Shown here in pieces: positions 7,527 through 16,300 of a DNA stretch of 64,000 nucleotides (its first letter is position 1; each line of letters begins with the position of its first letter). Made by a program: the position numbers and the translations under genes. The notes under the pieces were generated by a model. The model made no database searches and was not told the origin of the DNA. It worked only from the letters and a program-made list of their open reading frames with translations. Origin of the DNA: Sphingomonas sp. UNC305MFCol5.2 (GTDB taxonomy: Bacteria > Pseudomonadota > Alphaproteobacteria > Sphingomonadales > Sphingomonadaceae); assembly GCF_000712135.1 (NCBI RefSeq), contig NZ_JOOE01000003.1, forward strand, positions 248,001 to 312,000, given 5' to 3'.

Positions 7527-8585
7527 TTACGCTGGCGAAAACGCCGGCACATCGTCCAGGCGGGCGCGCTCGAGCCGGCGATACAGTGTCATCCGCGAGC
7601 AATTGAGCATGCGCGCCGCCTCGGCCTTCTTGCCATTGGCGCGCGCGAGTGCACGCAGCAGCGTCTCGCGTTCGGTGCCCGGCGGAAAGCTGTCGCCCGA
7701 CGGCACCGGGCCGACGCCGATCGTCGGTGGAAGATCGTCGACATCGAGCCGCTCGGGATCCATCGCGACGACGACGGCGTGCTCGAGCGCATTGCGCATC
7801 TCGCGGACATTGCCCGGCCAGCCATGACCTTCGAGCGCAGCGAGCAAGCTCTTGCTCAAGGAGGGCACCGCAACGCCGATCTCCGCGCAGATACGCTCGA
7901 GCAGTGCGCGCGCGATCGGAACGATGTCTTCGCGCCGATCGCGTAGCGGTGGGATCAGCAGCTGAATCACCGCGAGGCGATAATAGAGGTCGGCGCGGAA
8001 ATTGCCTTTCTCGACTTCGCTGGCGAGATCGCGATTGGTCGCTGCGACGACGCGGACGTCGACCCGCACGGCCTTGGTCGATCCGAGCGGAAAGACTTCA
8101 CCCGATTCGAGCGAGCGCAGAATCTTGGCCTGCGCGCCGGCGCTGAGCTCGCCGACTTCGTCGAGGAACAACGTGCCCTTGTCGGCGAGCCGGAACTTGC
8201 CCGGATGCGCGTGATTGGCCGAGGAAAACGCGCCCTTTTCATAGCCAAACAATTCGCCCTCGATCAGCGTCTCGGGGATCGCCGCGCAATTGACCGCGAC
8301 AAGCGGCGCCTTGGCGCGATTGCTGCTGCGGTGGAGCATCAGCGCGACGACTTCCTTGCCGGTGCCAGTCTCGCCCTGGATCAAAGTGGTGCTGCTCGGG
8401 CCCCGCAAGCGGCGGATCATGCCGCGTATGTGCTCGATTGCGCGGCTTTGGCCGACAAGGTCTTGTGGCTCGGGCGCGGCGACGCCCGCACCCTTTGCCA
8501 TGGCGAGCGGTTCGCGAAGGTCTTCCATGCCGTCCCCCAAGAACTCTACCAGGTGCGACAACGGAGAATCGCGCGGGACTCGCAT
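7527..8585 (-). CDS. sigma-54-dependent AAA+ activator with Fis-type HTH, altered GAFTGA loop
   Basis: A bacterial enhancer-binding protein. The AAA+ domain has Walker A GETGTGKE, Walker B GTLFLDEVGE, the R-finger region NFRADLYYRL and GWPGNVREM. A C-terminal Fis-type helix-turn-helix (EAARMLNCSRMTLYRRL) binds DNA. No receiver, GAF or PAS domain is present; only about 55 residues precede the AAA+ domain. The sigma-54-contacting loop, normally GAFTGA, reads GAFSSA. I use ATG 8585 (352 residues); a TTG at 8654 would add 23 residues. It lies upstream of the eCIS operon in the same direction, with a perfect sigma-54 promoter between them, so it is probably the dedicated activator. How its activity is switched is not visible. 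Confidence 0.88.
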   Translation of the reverse strand: MRVPRDSPLSHLVEFLGDGMEDLREPLAMAKGAGVAAPEPQDLVGQSRAIEHIRGMIRRLRGPSSTTLIQGETGTGKEVVALMLHRSSNRAKAPLVAVNCAAIPETLIEGELFGYEKGAFSSANHAHPGKFRLADKGTLFLDEVGELSAGAQAKILRSLESGEVFPLGSTKAVRVDVRVVAATNRDLASEVEKGNFRADLYYRLAVIQLLIPPLRDRREDIVPIARALLERICAEIGVAVPSLSKSLLAALEGHGWPGNVREMRNALEHAVVVAMDPERLDVDDLPPTIGVGPVPSGDSFPPGTERETLLRALARANGKKAEAARMLNCSRMTLYRRLERARLDDVPAFSPA

Positions 8586-8998
8586 GGTCCGCGTCAGGTC
8601 CGTTGCGGCAACCCTAGATGCGAAAGTGCGACTTGGCTTGGATGGACTCGACAACGCGTGGCCATCGATAGGGAAAGTACCTCAATGGCAGACATGATAC
8701 AACGCGTCGGTTTGGAGTCTACCTCTGCAGGTAGAATTAAATTATCATCATAGATGATATACTCCGATTCATCGCGTTAAAGCGTAATAATAAAGAAGCA
8801 TAACTCTGAGCATAATCCTGCGGGGCAGCTCCACTCATATCGCTTCGCCATTGATTAAAATAGCGAGTTTACTTGAACTTACAGCACATTATGGCCAATT
8901 GCGTTCGCCAATTTTTCCGGAATCTTCATGTACTCCTCATCTCCCGGCTCCTTGTGGTGTCATATAATCCAGGGCAGATGCTCGCCCCGAACCAAGGT
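8586..8998. other. AT-rich intergenic region upstream of the activator
   Basis: About 410 bases with no credible gene. The stretch from about 8690 to 8960 is clearly richer in A+T than its surroundings and holds two inverted repeats near its left side (8718-8735 and 8743-8759). Short frames here have no family resemblance. It probably contains the activator's promoter and a boundary of old inserted DNA. Confidence 0.5.
8718..8759. promoter_or_regulatory. two inverted repeats upstream of the activator gene
   Basis: Repeat one, 8718-8735, has arms TCTACCT and AGGTAGA around CTGC. Repeat two, 8743-8759, has arms TATCATC and GATGATA around ATA. They are seven bases apart and lie 130-175 bases before the activator start. 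They could be operator sites for an unknown regulator of the eCIS switch. Confidence 0.4.
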
Positions 8999-9048
8999 CA
9001 GGACCCATGGATATGAACGGCGCGATCTGATTCAGGCTCCGCGAGGAG

Positions 9049-9110
9049 ATGAAGATGCGCGATCTGTATTGGCTGACGGGCGAGCAATGGTTCGGCATCG
9101 GCGGCATCGT
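9049..9110 (+). pseudogene. fragment of an IS5-family transposase N-terminus
   Basis: The plus-strand frame MRDLYWLTGEQW (from ATG 9055, or 9049) matches the conserved start of IS5-family transposases (MRDLYWLTDEQM type), preceded by a GAGGAG ribosome site. Homology is lost after about 18 residues, where the sequence passes into IS110-type DNA on the other strand. It is a remnant left by insertion or deletion. Confidence 0.5.
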
Positions 9111-9374
9111 TCTTCTGGCGCTTGACGAATGGCTTCACATAAGCGGGCGGGATCAACCGGACCTCGTGCCCGATCGCCACAAACCCCCGTGCCCAATGGT
9201 GCGCCCCGCTGCGCGCTTCCATCGCGATCAAACAGCGCGGCTACTGCCCAATAAAGTCCAGCAGCTTGCTCCGGCTCAGCATTGGCTGAATATCTGCTTC
9301 ACGCTCGCATTCACGCCGTGCGCGTGGAAGACAGCCTTCGCGATATCCAACCCGATCGTGATAACCTCCGACAC
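9096..9374 (-). pseudogene. broken IS110-family transposase (N-terminal DEDD part)
   Basis: Minus-strand pieces of an IS110 transposase: VSEVITIGLDIAKAVFHAHG from about 9374, then, after a frameshift, LSRSKLLDFIGQ, and, after a stop, MEARSGAHHWARGFVAIGHE and RLIPPAYVKPFVKRQKNDAA. The order matches an intact IS110 N-terminal domain, so a single gene was broken by at least one frameshift and one stop. The C-terminal half is absent, replaced by the IS5-like fragment. It cannot encode an active transposase. Confidence 0.75.
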
Positions 9375-9503
9375 GGAGGCCTCCCTCAGCGATGCTCGAC
9401 ACCTCCACTCTGGCACACCAGGGCCGTCGGGTGCGTCCCCCCATCCGCTTTGGGCGTCAATGGTCGAAAGCATACCGTGTGCGGCGTCCGAAAGGCCGAA
9501 TAA

Positions 9504-9531
9504 CGGGGAGAGCCGTGCACGGCCCTCCCCG
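9504..9531. repeat. 28-bp near-perfect palindrome beside the IS remnants
   Basis: Bases 9504-9531 form an inverted repeat with arms CGGGGAGAGCCGTG and CACGGCCCTCCCCG, with a single mismatch that a G-U pair would tolerate. It sits in 260 bases of gene-free DNA (9375-9637) between the IS remnants and the MFS gene. It may be an element end or a folded RNA segment; no T-tract follows. Confidence 0.5.
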
Positions 9532-9637
9532 GAAACCGTAAGTGATTACCTCGGTCACGTGACGGATATCTGCGATTTTAATGAACCTCGGATGAGCACC
9601 AACCTAGGGTGTTTTCCCCACAGGGAAGCCCCCGCGC

Positions 9638-10834
9638 TCAGCGCGATTCCCGAGCGCAGCACGCCGCCCTCGGTGCTTCGAAAAGTCGGAAGACGGTCAC
9701 GGCAAGCACTGCGATCCCGCCGCCGGTGATCATGAACGCCGCGGCATAACCGGAGGTCGTCGCAAGGGCGCCGAGGGCGAAACCGCCGAGGCCAAGTCCA
9801 GCATCGTAAGCGGCATTCCACAATGCGCTTGCGCCATCGACCTGGCTCGCCGTCGCGCGGGCGAGCAATTGTGCGAGGCTGGCGGTCTGCAGGATCCCGA
9901 ACGCGATACCGCTGAGCAGCATTCCCCCGAGCACCGCGATATCGCCCGGGAACGCGAGCATGAGGATCGCGCAGGCCGCCAGCGCGATGCCCAGCATCAT
10001 CGCGCCTTGCGGGCCATGGCGATCGACCATCCGTCCCGAACCCCAGCGGGCGATCGCGGATGCCAGGCCCTGCAGCAGCAAGGCCAGCATGATCGTGCCC
10101 ATACCCAGCTCGGAATGCGCCAGCGGCAGGAAGGTGACGGTCGCGCCGATCACGATCGCGCCGAGTGCGAGCGCGGTGGTCGGCCAGGCGGCGGCGCGCA
10201 ACGCCGGCAGGCCATGTGCGTGGGCAGCCGTCTCTGGATCCCCGCCGCGGCGCGGTAAAAAGGCGATGCAGACGATGCCGGCCAGCGTCAGCACGGCAGC
10301 GGCAGCTCCGATCGCCACCGATCCGAATTGGGCCAAAGCCCAGGGCCCGAGCGGTACACACAAGATCGCCGGGATCGCCGAAGCCGCGCCGTAAATACCC
10401 ATGGCCTCTGCCCGCCGCGTCGGCGGCGCGAGCGTGGCGGCGAGCCCGCACGCCGCGACCAGCAGGACTCCGAGTCCGAGGCCGCGCGCCGCGCAGCTCA
10501 GCAGCACCACCGAAATATTGCCGGAGAAACTGGTAAGCGACGGAACGGCCAGCACCAGGAGCGCCAATAACATCGCCCGGCCGCGACCGAACCGCGCGAT
10601 GATCCGGGGGGCAAAAAGCTCCCCTGCGATCGTGGTGGCCATCAGCGCGCTCGTCGCCAATCCTGCGGCGAAGTCCCCGCCGAGGGCAGCGATGTGCGCG
10701 GGCACGGCCGAGAGCAGCAGATAGAAGCCGCTCATCGCCGCTATCATCAACCCGGAAAGGGCAAGCGTGGCCGATGTGAGGATCGGTTCGTCAGGGGCGG
10801 CGCCTGCCGGCGCATCAAGAGCGATCATGGCCAT
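9638..10834 (-). CDS. MFS transporter (probable drug/metabolite exporter)
   Basis: A 398-residue, very hydrophobic protein with about 12 predicted membrane segments, the usual length for the major facilitator superfamily. Segments 2-3 carry the loop ARFGRGRAMLL, the position of MFS motif A. The cytosolic loop between the two halves is near residues 180-200 (LPRRGGDPETAAHAHG). It is divergent from a MocR-type regulator gene with only 14 bases between the starts, a standard arrangement for a regulated exporter. The substrate cannot be told from sequence. DHA1/arabinose-efflux-type exporters are the closest in feel. Confidence 0.8.
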   Translation of the reverse strand: MAMIALDAPAGAAPDEPILTSATLALSGLMIAAMSGFYLLLSAVPAHIAALGGDFAAGLATSALMATTIAGELFAPRIIARFGRGRAMLLALLVLAVPSLTSFSGNISVVLLSCAARGLGLGVLLVAACGLAATLAPPTRRAEAMGIYGAASAIPAILCVPLGPWALAQFGSVAIGAAAAVLTLAGIVCIAFLPRRGGDPETAAHAHGLPALRAAAWPTTALALGAIVIGATVTFLPLAHSELGMGTIMLALLLQGLASAIARWGSGRMVDRHGPQGAMMLGIALAACAILMLAFPGDIAVLGGMLLSGIAFGILQTASLAQLLARATASQVDGASALWNAAYDAGLGLGGFALGALATTSGYAAAFMITGGGIAVLAVTVFRLFEAPRAACCARESR

Positions 10835-10848
10835 TTTCTCTCTCCAGC

Positions 10849-12330
10849 ATGGATGCCCATCGGCTGTACCGTGCTACTGGACCTAAAAAAATTACCAGTT
10901 TTCGGAGAAAATTACTGACCAGTTCGGCATCCGACCTGCCCCTCTCACTCGATCGCGACGCGGCCGAGAGTCTGGGGTCGCAGCTGCGCCGGAGGCTGCT
11001 CGAGGCGATCCGTTCAGGCGCCTTGCGCCGCGGCGTCCGCCTTCCTTCGACGCGAGCACTCGCCGGGCAACTCGGCGTCTCGCGTCCGCTCGTGGTCGAC
11101 GCCTATGCTCAGCTTGCCGCGGAAGGCTATCTTGCCTTGCGGCAGGGCGCCCGGCCCATGGTGATCGTCGATCGCAGCAGCGCGCCCGGCCCCGACGCGC
11201 AGGACGTACCGGCCGCGGATTCGATCCGTTTCGACCTCCGCCCCGCCATGCCCGATGTCGGCATGTTTCCCCGCAAGGCGTGGATGCGGGCGATCCGGAC
11301 CGTGCTCAACAACCTTCCGGCAAGCGATCTCGGCTATGGCGATTTGCGCGGCAGCCCGGTCCTGCGCCGGGCGCTGGCCGATTATTTGGGACGCGTACGC
11401 GGTGTGATTGCCGACCCGTCCCGCATCTTCGTCACCAGCGGTTTCGCGGAAGGCCGGGCGCTGACCTGCGCTGCCTTTTACGCGCGTGGCGCGCGGCGCC
11501 TTGCTGTCGAAGATCCGAGTTACAGCGAATGGAGCTCGGTGGACAGATCCGGGCTCTCGCGCCTGCCGATACCGGTCGACGCGCACGGCATGCGGGTTGA
11601 GGCACTCGCCGGATCGGGGGCCGAGGCCGTGTTCGTCACCCCGTCTCACCAGTTTCCGATCGGCGGCGTTCTGAGTGCCGAACGGCGGCAATATCTGGTG
11701 CGATGGCTGCGCGAGCGCGATGCCCTGGCGCTGGAGGACGATTACGACGCCGAATTCCGATACGATCAGGCACCGGTGGGCGCGCTCCAGGGCCTTGCGC
11801 CGGACCGGATCGTCTATGCGGGAACCGCCAGCAAGACATTGGCGCCTGCGCTCCGCCTGGGATGGCTCGTCGTCCCGCCTGATCTCGTCGGCCCGATGAA
11901 CGCCGAACTGCGCCGCTGGAGCGAGGGTCCGCCGCGGATCGATCAGGATGCGCTTGCAGAGCTGATCGGATCGGGGGCCTATGACCGGCAATTGCGCAGG
12001 ATGCGGCGTCTGTACCGCGATCGCCGCAATCACCTGCTGACGCGGCTCCGCGAAGCATTGCCCGGGCTAAAGGTGGAAGGCGCAGCCGCCGGTCTTCACG
12101 TCACCTTGCAGCTTCCGCAGGACGTGGACGCGGGCGGTGAGGCGGCGATCCTCGCGGCCTTGCTGCGCCGTGGTTTCGCCACCGAGGGACTCGGACGATA
12201 CAGCGCGACCGCAGCCGGTCCGCGACGATTGTTCCTTGGCTATGGCCGGATATCGGAGAGCGGCATCGATCACAGCGTCAGGATCCTAAGCGAGATCCTC
12301 GCCGGTCGGCCGATGCGTGGCGCCTCGTGA
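10849..12330 (+). CDS. MocR/PdxR-family transcriptional regulator (GntR HTH + aminotransferase fold)
   Basis: A 493-residue MocR-type regulator. The N-terminal GntR winged helix (residues about 38-100) includes LRRRLLEAIRSGALRRGVRL, PSTRALAGQLGVSRPLVVDA and YAQLAAEGYL. The rest is a fold-type I aminotransferase-like domain with the PLP lysine in GTASKTLAPALRLGW and EDDYDAEFRYD. Such proteins bind PLP and act as regulators, usually of the adjacent gene; here that is the divergent MFS exporter. ATG 10849 is the only ATG before the HTH, though the first 30 residues are not typical of the family and may be spurious. Confidence 0.85.
   Translation: MDAHRLYRATGPKKITSFRRKLLTSSASDLPLSLDRDAAESLGSQLRRRLLEAIRSGALRRGVRLPSTRALAGQLGVSRPLVVDAYAQLAAEGYLALRQGARPMVIVDRSSAPGPDAQDVPAADSIRFDLRPAMPDVGMFPRKAWMRAIRTVLNNLPASDLGYGDLRGSPVLRRALADYLGRVRGVIADPSRIFVTSGFAEGRALTCAAFYARGARRLAVEDPSYSEWSSVDRSGLSRLPIPVDAHGMRVEALAGSGAEAVFVTPSHQFPIGGVLSAERRQYLVRWLRERDALALEDDYDAEFRYDQAPVGALQGLAPDRIVYAGTASKTLAPALRLGWLVVPPDLVGPMNAELRRWSEGPPRIDQDALAELIGSGAYDRQLRRMRRLYRDRRNHLLTRLREALPGLKVEGAAAGLHVTLQLPQDVDAGGEAAILAALLRRGFATEGLGRYSATAAGPRRLFLGYGRISESGIDHSVRILSEILAGRPMRGAS
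10875..10922. promoter_or_regulatory. CCAGT/ACTGG operator-like repeats at the MFS-MocR junction
   Basis: An inverted repeat TACTGG (10875-10880) / CCAGT (10895-10899) is followed by a further ACCAGTT copy at about 10918. All lie just after the annotated MocR start, within the first 25 codons. Because only 14 bases separate the two divergent starts, the shared control region must overlap coding DNA, and these repeats are the natural candidates for MocR binding. Confidence 0.4.
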
Positions 12331-12515
12331 GGAACCGGGTGGCCCGGGCAGGAAGGCACGGTGACCTGCGGATGGACGGCTCCGGGAATCCCGTGCGGTG
12401 TCATCCAGCTGCCCGAGACATTAAACCGTTCTGCAACGGCTGCGCCGCCAAACCGCAATAGCGCCACCCTATTGGCGGCTCCGCCGGCCATCTGGCCCGG
12501 GGGAGAAACCAAAAA

Positions 12516-15176
12516 ATGTCGCGCTATTCACGCCTGCTTTGGGCGACCTTGCCGTTCACCATGTTCGCACTGGGCCTGGCCCCCTCCGCGCGCGCGCAGA
12601 CCGCGGGCGCCGCCGCCGCCGATGACACGGCGTCCAGCCCGGCGGACGTGCAGAGCGACAGCGACGAGGATATCGTCGTCACCGGCTCTTATGCGCGCAG
12701 CCTCGCCGCGGCGACCGAGACCAAACGCCAGGCCGCCTATGGCGTCGACTCGATCAACTCGACCGATATCGGCAAATTCCCCACCCAGAACGTCGCCGAG
12801 GCGCTGCAACTCGTCACCGGCGTGGCGATCACCCGGCCGCGCGGCGAAGGGCTCTATGTCAGCGTGCGCGGGCTCGGGCCGCAATTCCAGAGCACGATGC
12901 TCAACGGCCGCAGCGTCGCGATCAACGACCTGATCGAGAACGGCGGCGCCAATGGCCGCCAGTTCCGCTTCGAGATGCTGCCCGCCGAGTTCGTGTCGCA
13001 GATCGATGTGGTCAAGACGCCGACCGCCGACATGACCGAGGGCGCGCTGGGCGGCAATATCGACGTCAAGACCTTCCACCCGCTCGACGTCGGCACCAAG
13101 ACCACGCTCAACCTGCGCGGCACCTACACCACGATGACCGAGAAGGTGAAGCCGAACGCCACCGCGATCACCAGCTACAAGTCGGAGGACGGCACCTTCG
13201 GGCTACTCGCCGGCGCGCAATATTGGTCGAAGGCGGTGCGCAACGACCGCTGGTACAATAACGGCTGGATCCTGAACCGGTTCACCGCTCCCGCTGCCGG
13301 CGGGCTTCCGACAGGCCTGTACACCCCGATCCGCACGCGTCCGACGATCGAGACCGAGAATCGCGAGCGCTATTCGGGGCTGATCTCCGCGCAGTGGCGC
13401 CCCTCGGACGAGCTCGAGACGACGCTCGACGTGCTCGGCACAAGGCTCGACGTCGCCTATGACGAGTTCGGCCTCGACATCTATCCCGACGATCCCGGCG
13501 TTTCGGTCGTGCCCGGATCGGTCAAGGTCGAGGGGAACACCGTGGTCGCGGCGACGATCAACAATGTGCGCTTCATGGGCACGCGCGAATACAGCCTCAA
13601 CCGCCACGACCTGCTCAGCGTCGGATTGAAGCAGAGCTGGAAGCCCGAGGGCTGGGACGTCACGGCGAACGTCAACTGGTCGTACGCGCACAGCTTCCAC
13701 CCGAGCTATGCCGAAGGCACGGTGCGCAGCCGCATCCAGTTCAACGCGCCGCTGACCTATGACGCTTCGGGCGGGTACAAGGTGATCCCGACATTCACTA
13801 CCCCGGTCGACCCGACCAACCCGGCCAATTTCCGACTATATCCGTTCAACATCGCGCCGAAGAACAGCAAGGACTGGGACTGGTATGCGCGCCTCGACGT
13901 CGGCCATTCGATGGACGGCTTCCTGAGCAGGATCGCGGCGGGCGGCGAGTATCATTGGCGCAAGCGCGATTATGCGCGGCGCGATTTCACGGTCGATCCG
14001 GGCACCGTGCCGGTTCCACTGAACAGCTTCGCGCCGAACGGCTATGAGACGATCCCGTATGACGATTTCCTGAGCGGCGTCCCGGGCAATGCGCCGCGCA
14101 CCTGGATCGTGCCGATCACCAGCGTCTTCTACGACAAATTGTTCACCCCCGCGGTGGCCAATGCGCCGCTTTCGAACGGCGACAAGCGCGCGTCTTATGT
14201 GGTGACGGAGAAGACCGCGAGCGGCTATGTCCGCGCTGACTACGCCATCGGTGCAAGCATCACCGGTAATATCGGGGTTCGTTATGTGCACACCGATCAG
14301 GTGTCGAGCGGCACGCTGATCCTTGGCAGTACGCCGACTCCGGCAAGCTTCCCCAAGACCTTCAACAATTGGCTGCCCAGCTTCAACCTGCGCGCCGAAC
14401 TGAGCCCGACCCTCGTCGCGCGCCTCGCCGCCAGCCGCGTGCTGACCCGGCCGAACGTCACGCAAAGCTCGCCGCAGATCAGCGTCTCGACCGACGCGGC
14501 GACCGGCAGCGGCGGCAACCCCGACCTGGTCCCGTTCGTCGCCACCCAGTTCGACGGCTCGCTGGAATGGTATTTCAGCCGCAAGGGCTCGCTGACCGGT
14601 GCGCTGTTCTACAAGGCGATGGACGATTACATCACCGCCCAGAACGTCTATGTCGAAATCCCGGGCCGGGGGCAGATCCTGCTGAGCACGCAGGTCAACG
14701 GCGGTGACGCCAAGGTCTATGGCGCGGAAGCTGCGTACAACCAGGTGTTCACCTTCCTGCCCAAGCCTTTCGACGGGCTCGGCATCCAGGCATCGTACAC
14801 GCATACGTCGGTCGAATCGAACTACACCGCGGGCTCCCGGAGCATCAAGGACCAGCTGATCGGGCTTTCGAAGAACAGCTTCAACCTGGTCGGCTTCTAC
14901 GACAACGGTCCGCTCTCGGCTCGGCTGTCTTATACGTGGCGGGACAAATATCTGGCGGGCACCGGCAGCACCACCAACACCCCGAGCTATGTCGATGCGT
15001 TCGGCTCGCTCGACGGCAACCTGTCGGTCAGGGTGACCGACAAGACCACGGTGAGCCTCGAGGGGATCAACCTCGCCGGCGCGCGTCAATATAGCTACAG
15101 CGACGATCCGATCCGCTACAATGAGATCCATTATTGGGGCCGGACGATCCTGTTCGGCGTGCGGACGGAGTTCTGA
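12516..15176 (+). CDS. TonB-dependent outer-membrane receptor (TIGR01782-like)
   Basis: An 886-residue outer-membrane receptor. A signal peptide ends at ARAQ (about residue 28), a TonB box (DIVVTGS) follows near residue 51, then the plug domain with DIGKFPTQNVAEALQLVTGV and RGLGPQFQSTMLNGR, and a beta-barrel ending in FGVRTEF with the terminal Phe. The FPTQNVAEAL plug signature is that of the Caulobacter/Xanthomonas class of receptors, often used for carbohydrates or other complex nutrients. A GGGGGAG ribosome site precedes it. It overlaps the PI-PLC gene by one base, so the two form an operon and the receptor may import a product of that enzyme. Confidence 0.9.
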   Translation: MSRYSRLLWATLPFTMFALGLAPSARAQTAGAAAADDTASSPADVQSDSDEDIVVTGSYARSLAAATETKRQAAYGVDSINSTDIGKFPTQNVAEALQLVTGVAITRPRGEGLYVSVRGLGPQFQSTMLNGRSVAINDLIENGGANGRQFRFEMLPAEFVSQIDVVKTPTADMTEGALGGNIDVKTFHPLDVGTKTTLNLRGTYTTMTEKVKPNATAITSYKSEDGTFGLLAGAQYWSKAVRNDRWYNNGWILNRFTAPAAGGLPTGLYTPIRTRPTIETENRERYSGLISAQWRPSDELETTLDVLGTRLDVAYDEFGLDIYPDDPGVSVVPGSVKVEGNTVVAATINNVRFMGTREYSLNRHDLLSVGLKQSWKPEGWDVTANVNWSYAHSFHPSYAEGTVRSRIQFNAPLTYDASGGYKVIPTFTTPVDPTNPANFRLYPFNIAPKNSKDWDWYARLDVGHSMDGFLSRIAAGGEYHWRKRDYARRDFTVDPGTVPVPLNSFAPNGYETIPYDDFLSGVPGNAPRTWIVPITSVFYDKLFTPAVANAPLSNGDKRASYVVTEKTASGYVRADYAIGASITGNIGVRYVHTDQVSSGTLILGSTPTPASFPKTFNNWLPSFNLRAELSPTLVARLAASRVLTRPNVTQSSPQISVSTDAATGSGGNPDLVPFVATQFDGSLEWYFSRKGSLTGALFYKAMDDYITAQNVYVEIPGRGQILLSTQVNGGDAKVYGAEAAYNQVFTFLPKPFDGLGIQASYTHTSVESNYTAGSRSIKDQLIGLSKNSFNLVGFYDNGPLSARLSYTWRDKYLAGTGSTTNTPSYVDAFGSLDGNLSVRVTDKTTVSLEGINLAGARQYSYSDDPIRYNEIHYWGRTILFGVRTEF

Positions 15177-16267
15177 TGATCAAGGGGCTTCTCACCGTCG
15201 CTGCGCTGGCCTTGGCCGGCGCGGCGGCGACCCCGCCGGCGATGAACGACGTGCAGGTCATCGGCTCGCACAACAGCTTCAAGGCGCGGATCCCGGCGGC
15301 GGTGATGGCGAAGCTGCGCGCGATGGAGCCGAAGAGCGCCGAGGGGCTCGATTATTACCATGTGCCGCTGCGCCGGCAGCTCGACGCGAGCGTCCGTCAA
15401 CTCGAGATCGACGTCTTCGCCGATCCCGAAGGCGGGCGCTACGCCGATCCCAAGGGCGAAGCCTGGGCAAAGGCGGCAGGCGAGCATACCGGCTTCGATC
15501 GCGCGGCGATGCTCAAGCCGGGGTTCAAGGTCTTTCACATCCCCGATATCGACTATCTGAGCACGTGCGCGACGCTGGTCGGCTGCCTCGGCGAGGTCGA
15601 CCGCTGGTCGCGCGCGCATCCCGATCATCTGCCGATCATGATCACGATCAACGCCGCCGATACGCCCTCTGGCCGCCCGGGGATCACCGTGCCCTTGCCG
15701 CTCGACGACAAGCGCCTTCTCGACGCGCTGGACGGCGAGATCCGCTCGGTGCTGCCGGGCAAGCGCCTGATCACGCCCGACGAAGTGCGCGGGGCGGCGC
15801 CGACACTGCGCGAAGCGGTGCGCAGCCGCGGCTGGCCGGCGCTGTCGGCGGCGCGCGGCCGCATCTATGTCCTGCTCGACGTGCGCGCCGCCGTGTCCGA
15901 CGTCTATCGCGCCGGACATCCGTCGCTGGCCGGGCGCACGATGTTCGGCTGGTATCCCGACGACCAGCCCGAAGCGGCGATCCAGATCGTGCAGGACCCG
16001 CTCGTCGACGGCGAACGCATCCGGCGCTGGGTGGCGGAGGGAATGATCGTGCGGACCCGCACCGACGCCAACACGGTCGAGGCGCGCGCCCACGATCTCG
16101 CCAAGGCGCGCGCTGCCATGGCGAGCGGCGCGCAGGCCGTCAGCACCGATTATTATCCCGGCGCGCCCGACCCGCTGCATCTCGGTTTCGTGGTGACGCT
16201 GCCCGGGCAGGCAATGGCGCGGTGCAGCCCTGCGCGAATCTCCGCCGGCTGCCGGCTCCGTCCCTGA
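15176..16267 (+). CDS. secreted PI-PLC-like phosphodiesterase
   Basis: A 363-residue protein with a signal peptide (cleavage near AAATPPA, residues 17-22). It matches Ca2+-dependent phosphatidylinositol phospholipase C-like proteins of the PLC-like TIM-barrel superfamily: the first catalytic His is in VIGSHNSFK, and acidic ligands are in RQLEIDVFADPEGG and in LPIMITIN. The ATG overlaps the receptor's stop codon (TGATG), so it is the second gene of that operon. It probably cleaves a phosphodiester in phosphoinositides or a related substrate in the periplasm or outside the cell. The exact substrate is unknown. Confidence 0.75.
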   Translation: MIKGLLTVAALALAGAAATPPAMNDVQVIGSHNSFKARIPAAVMAKLRAMEPKSAEGLDYYHVPLRRQLDASVRQLEIDVFADPEGGRYADPKGEAWAKAAGEHTGFDRAAMLKPGFKVFHIPDIDYLSTCATLVGCLGEVDRWSRAHPDHLPIMITINAADTPSGRPGITVPLPLDDKRLLDALDGEIRSVLPGKRLITPDEVRGAAPTLREAVRSRGWPALSAARGRIYVLLDVRAAVSDVYRAGHPSLAGRTMFGWYPDDQPEAAIQIVQDPLVDGERIRRWVAEGMIVRTRTDANTVEARAHDLAKARAAMASGAQAVSTDYYPGAPDPLHLGFVVTLPGQAMARCSPARISAGCRLRP

Positions 16268-16300
16268 TCCGAGCGGCCGGCGAAGGTCTGTAACGAGCGA

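Noticed and set aside
12331..12515. A stretch with GGGAATCCCGTGCGG and AGCTGCCC that recalls the conserved core of a cobalamin riboswitch before the TonB receptor.
   Set aside because: The CCGGTG box and the CCCCGCAAC-like part are not properly formed, the receptor is not BtuB-like, and no full fold could be drawn. A covariance-model search (Rfam Cobalamin) would decide it.
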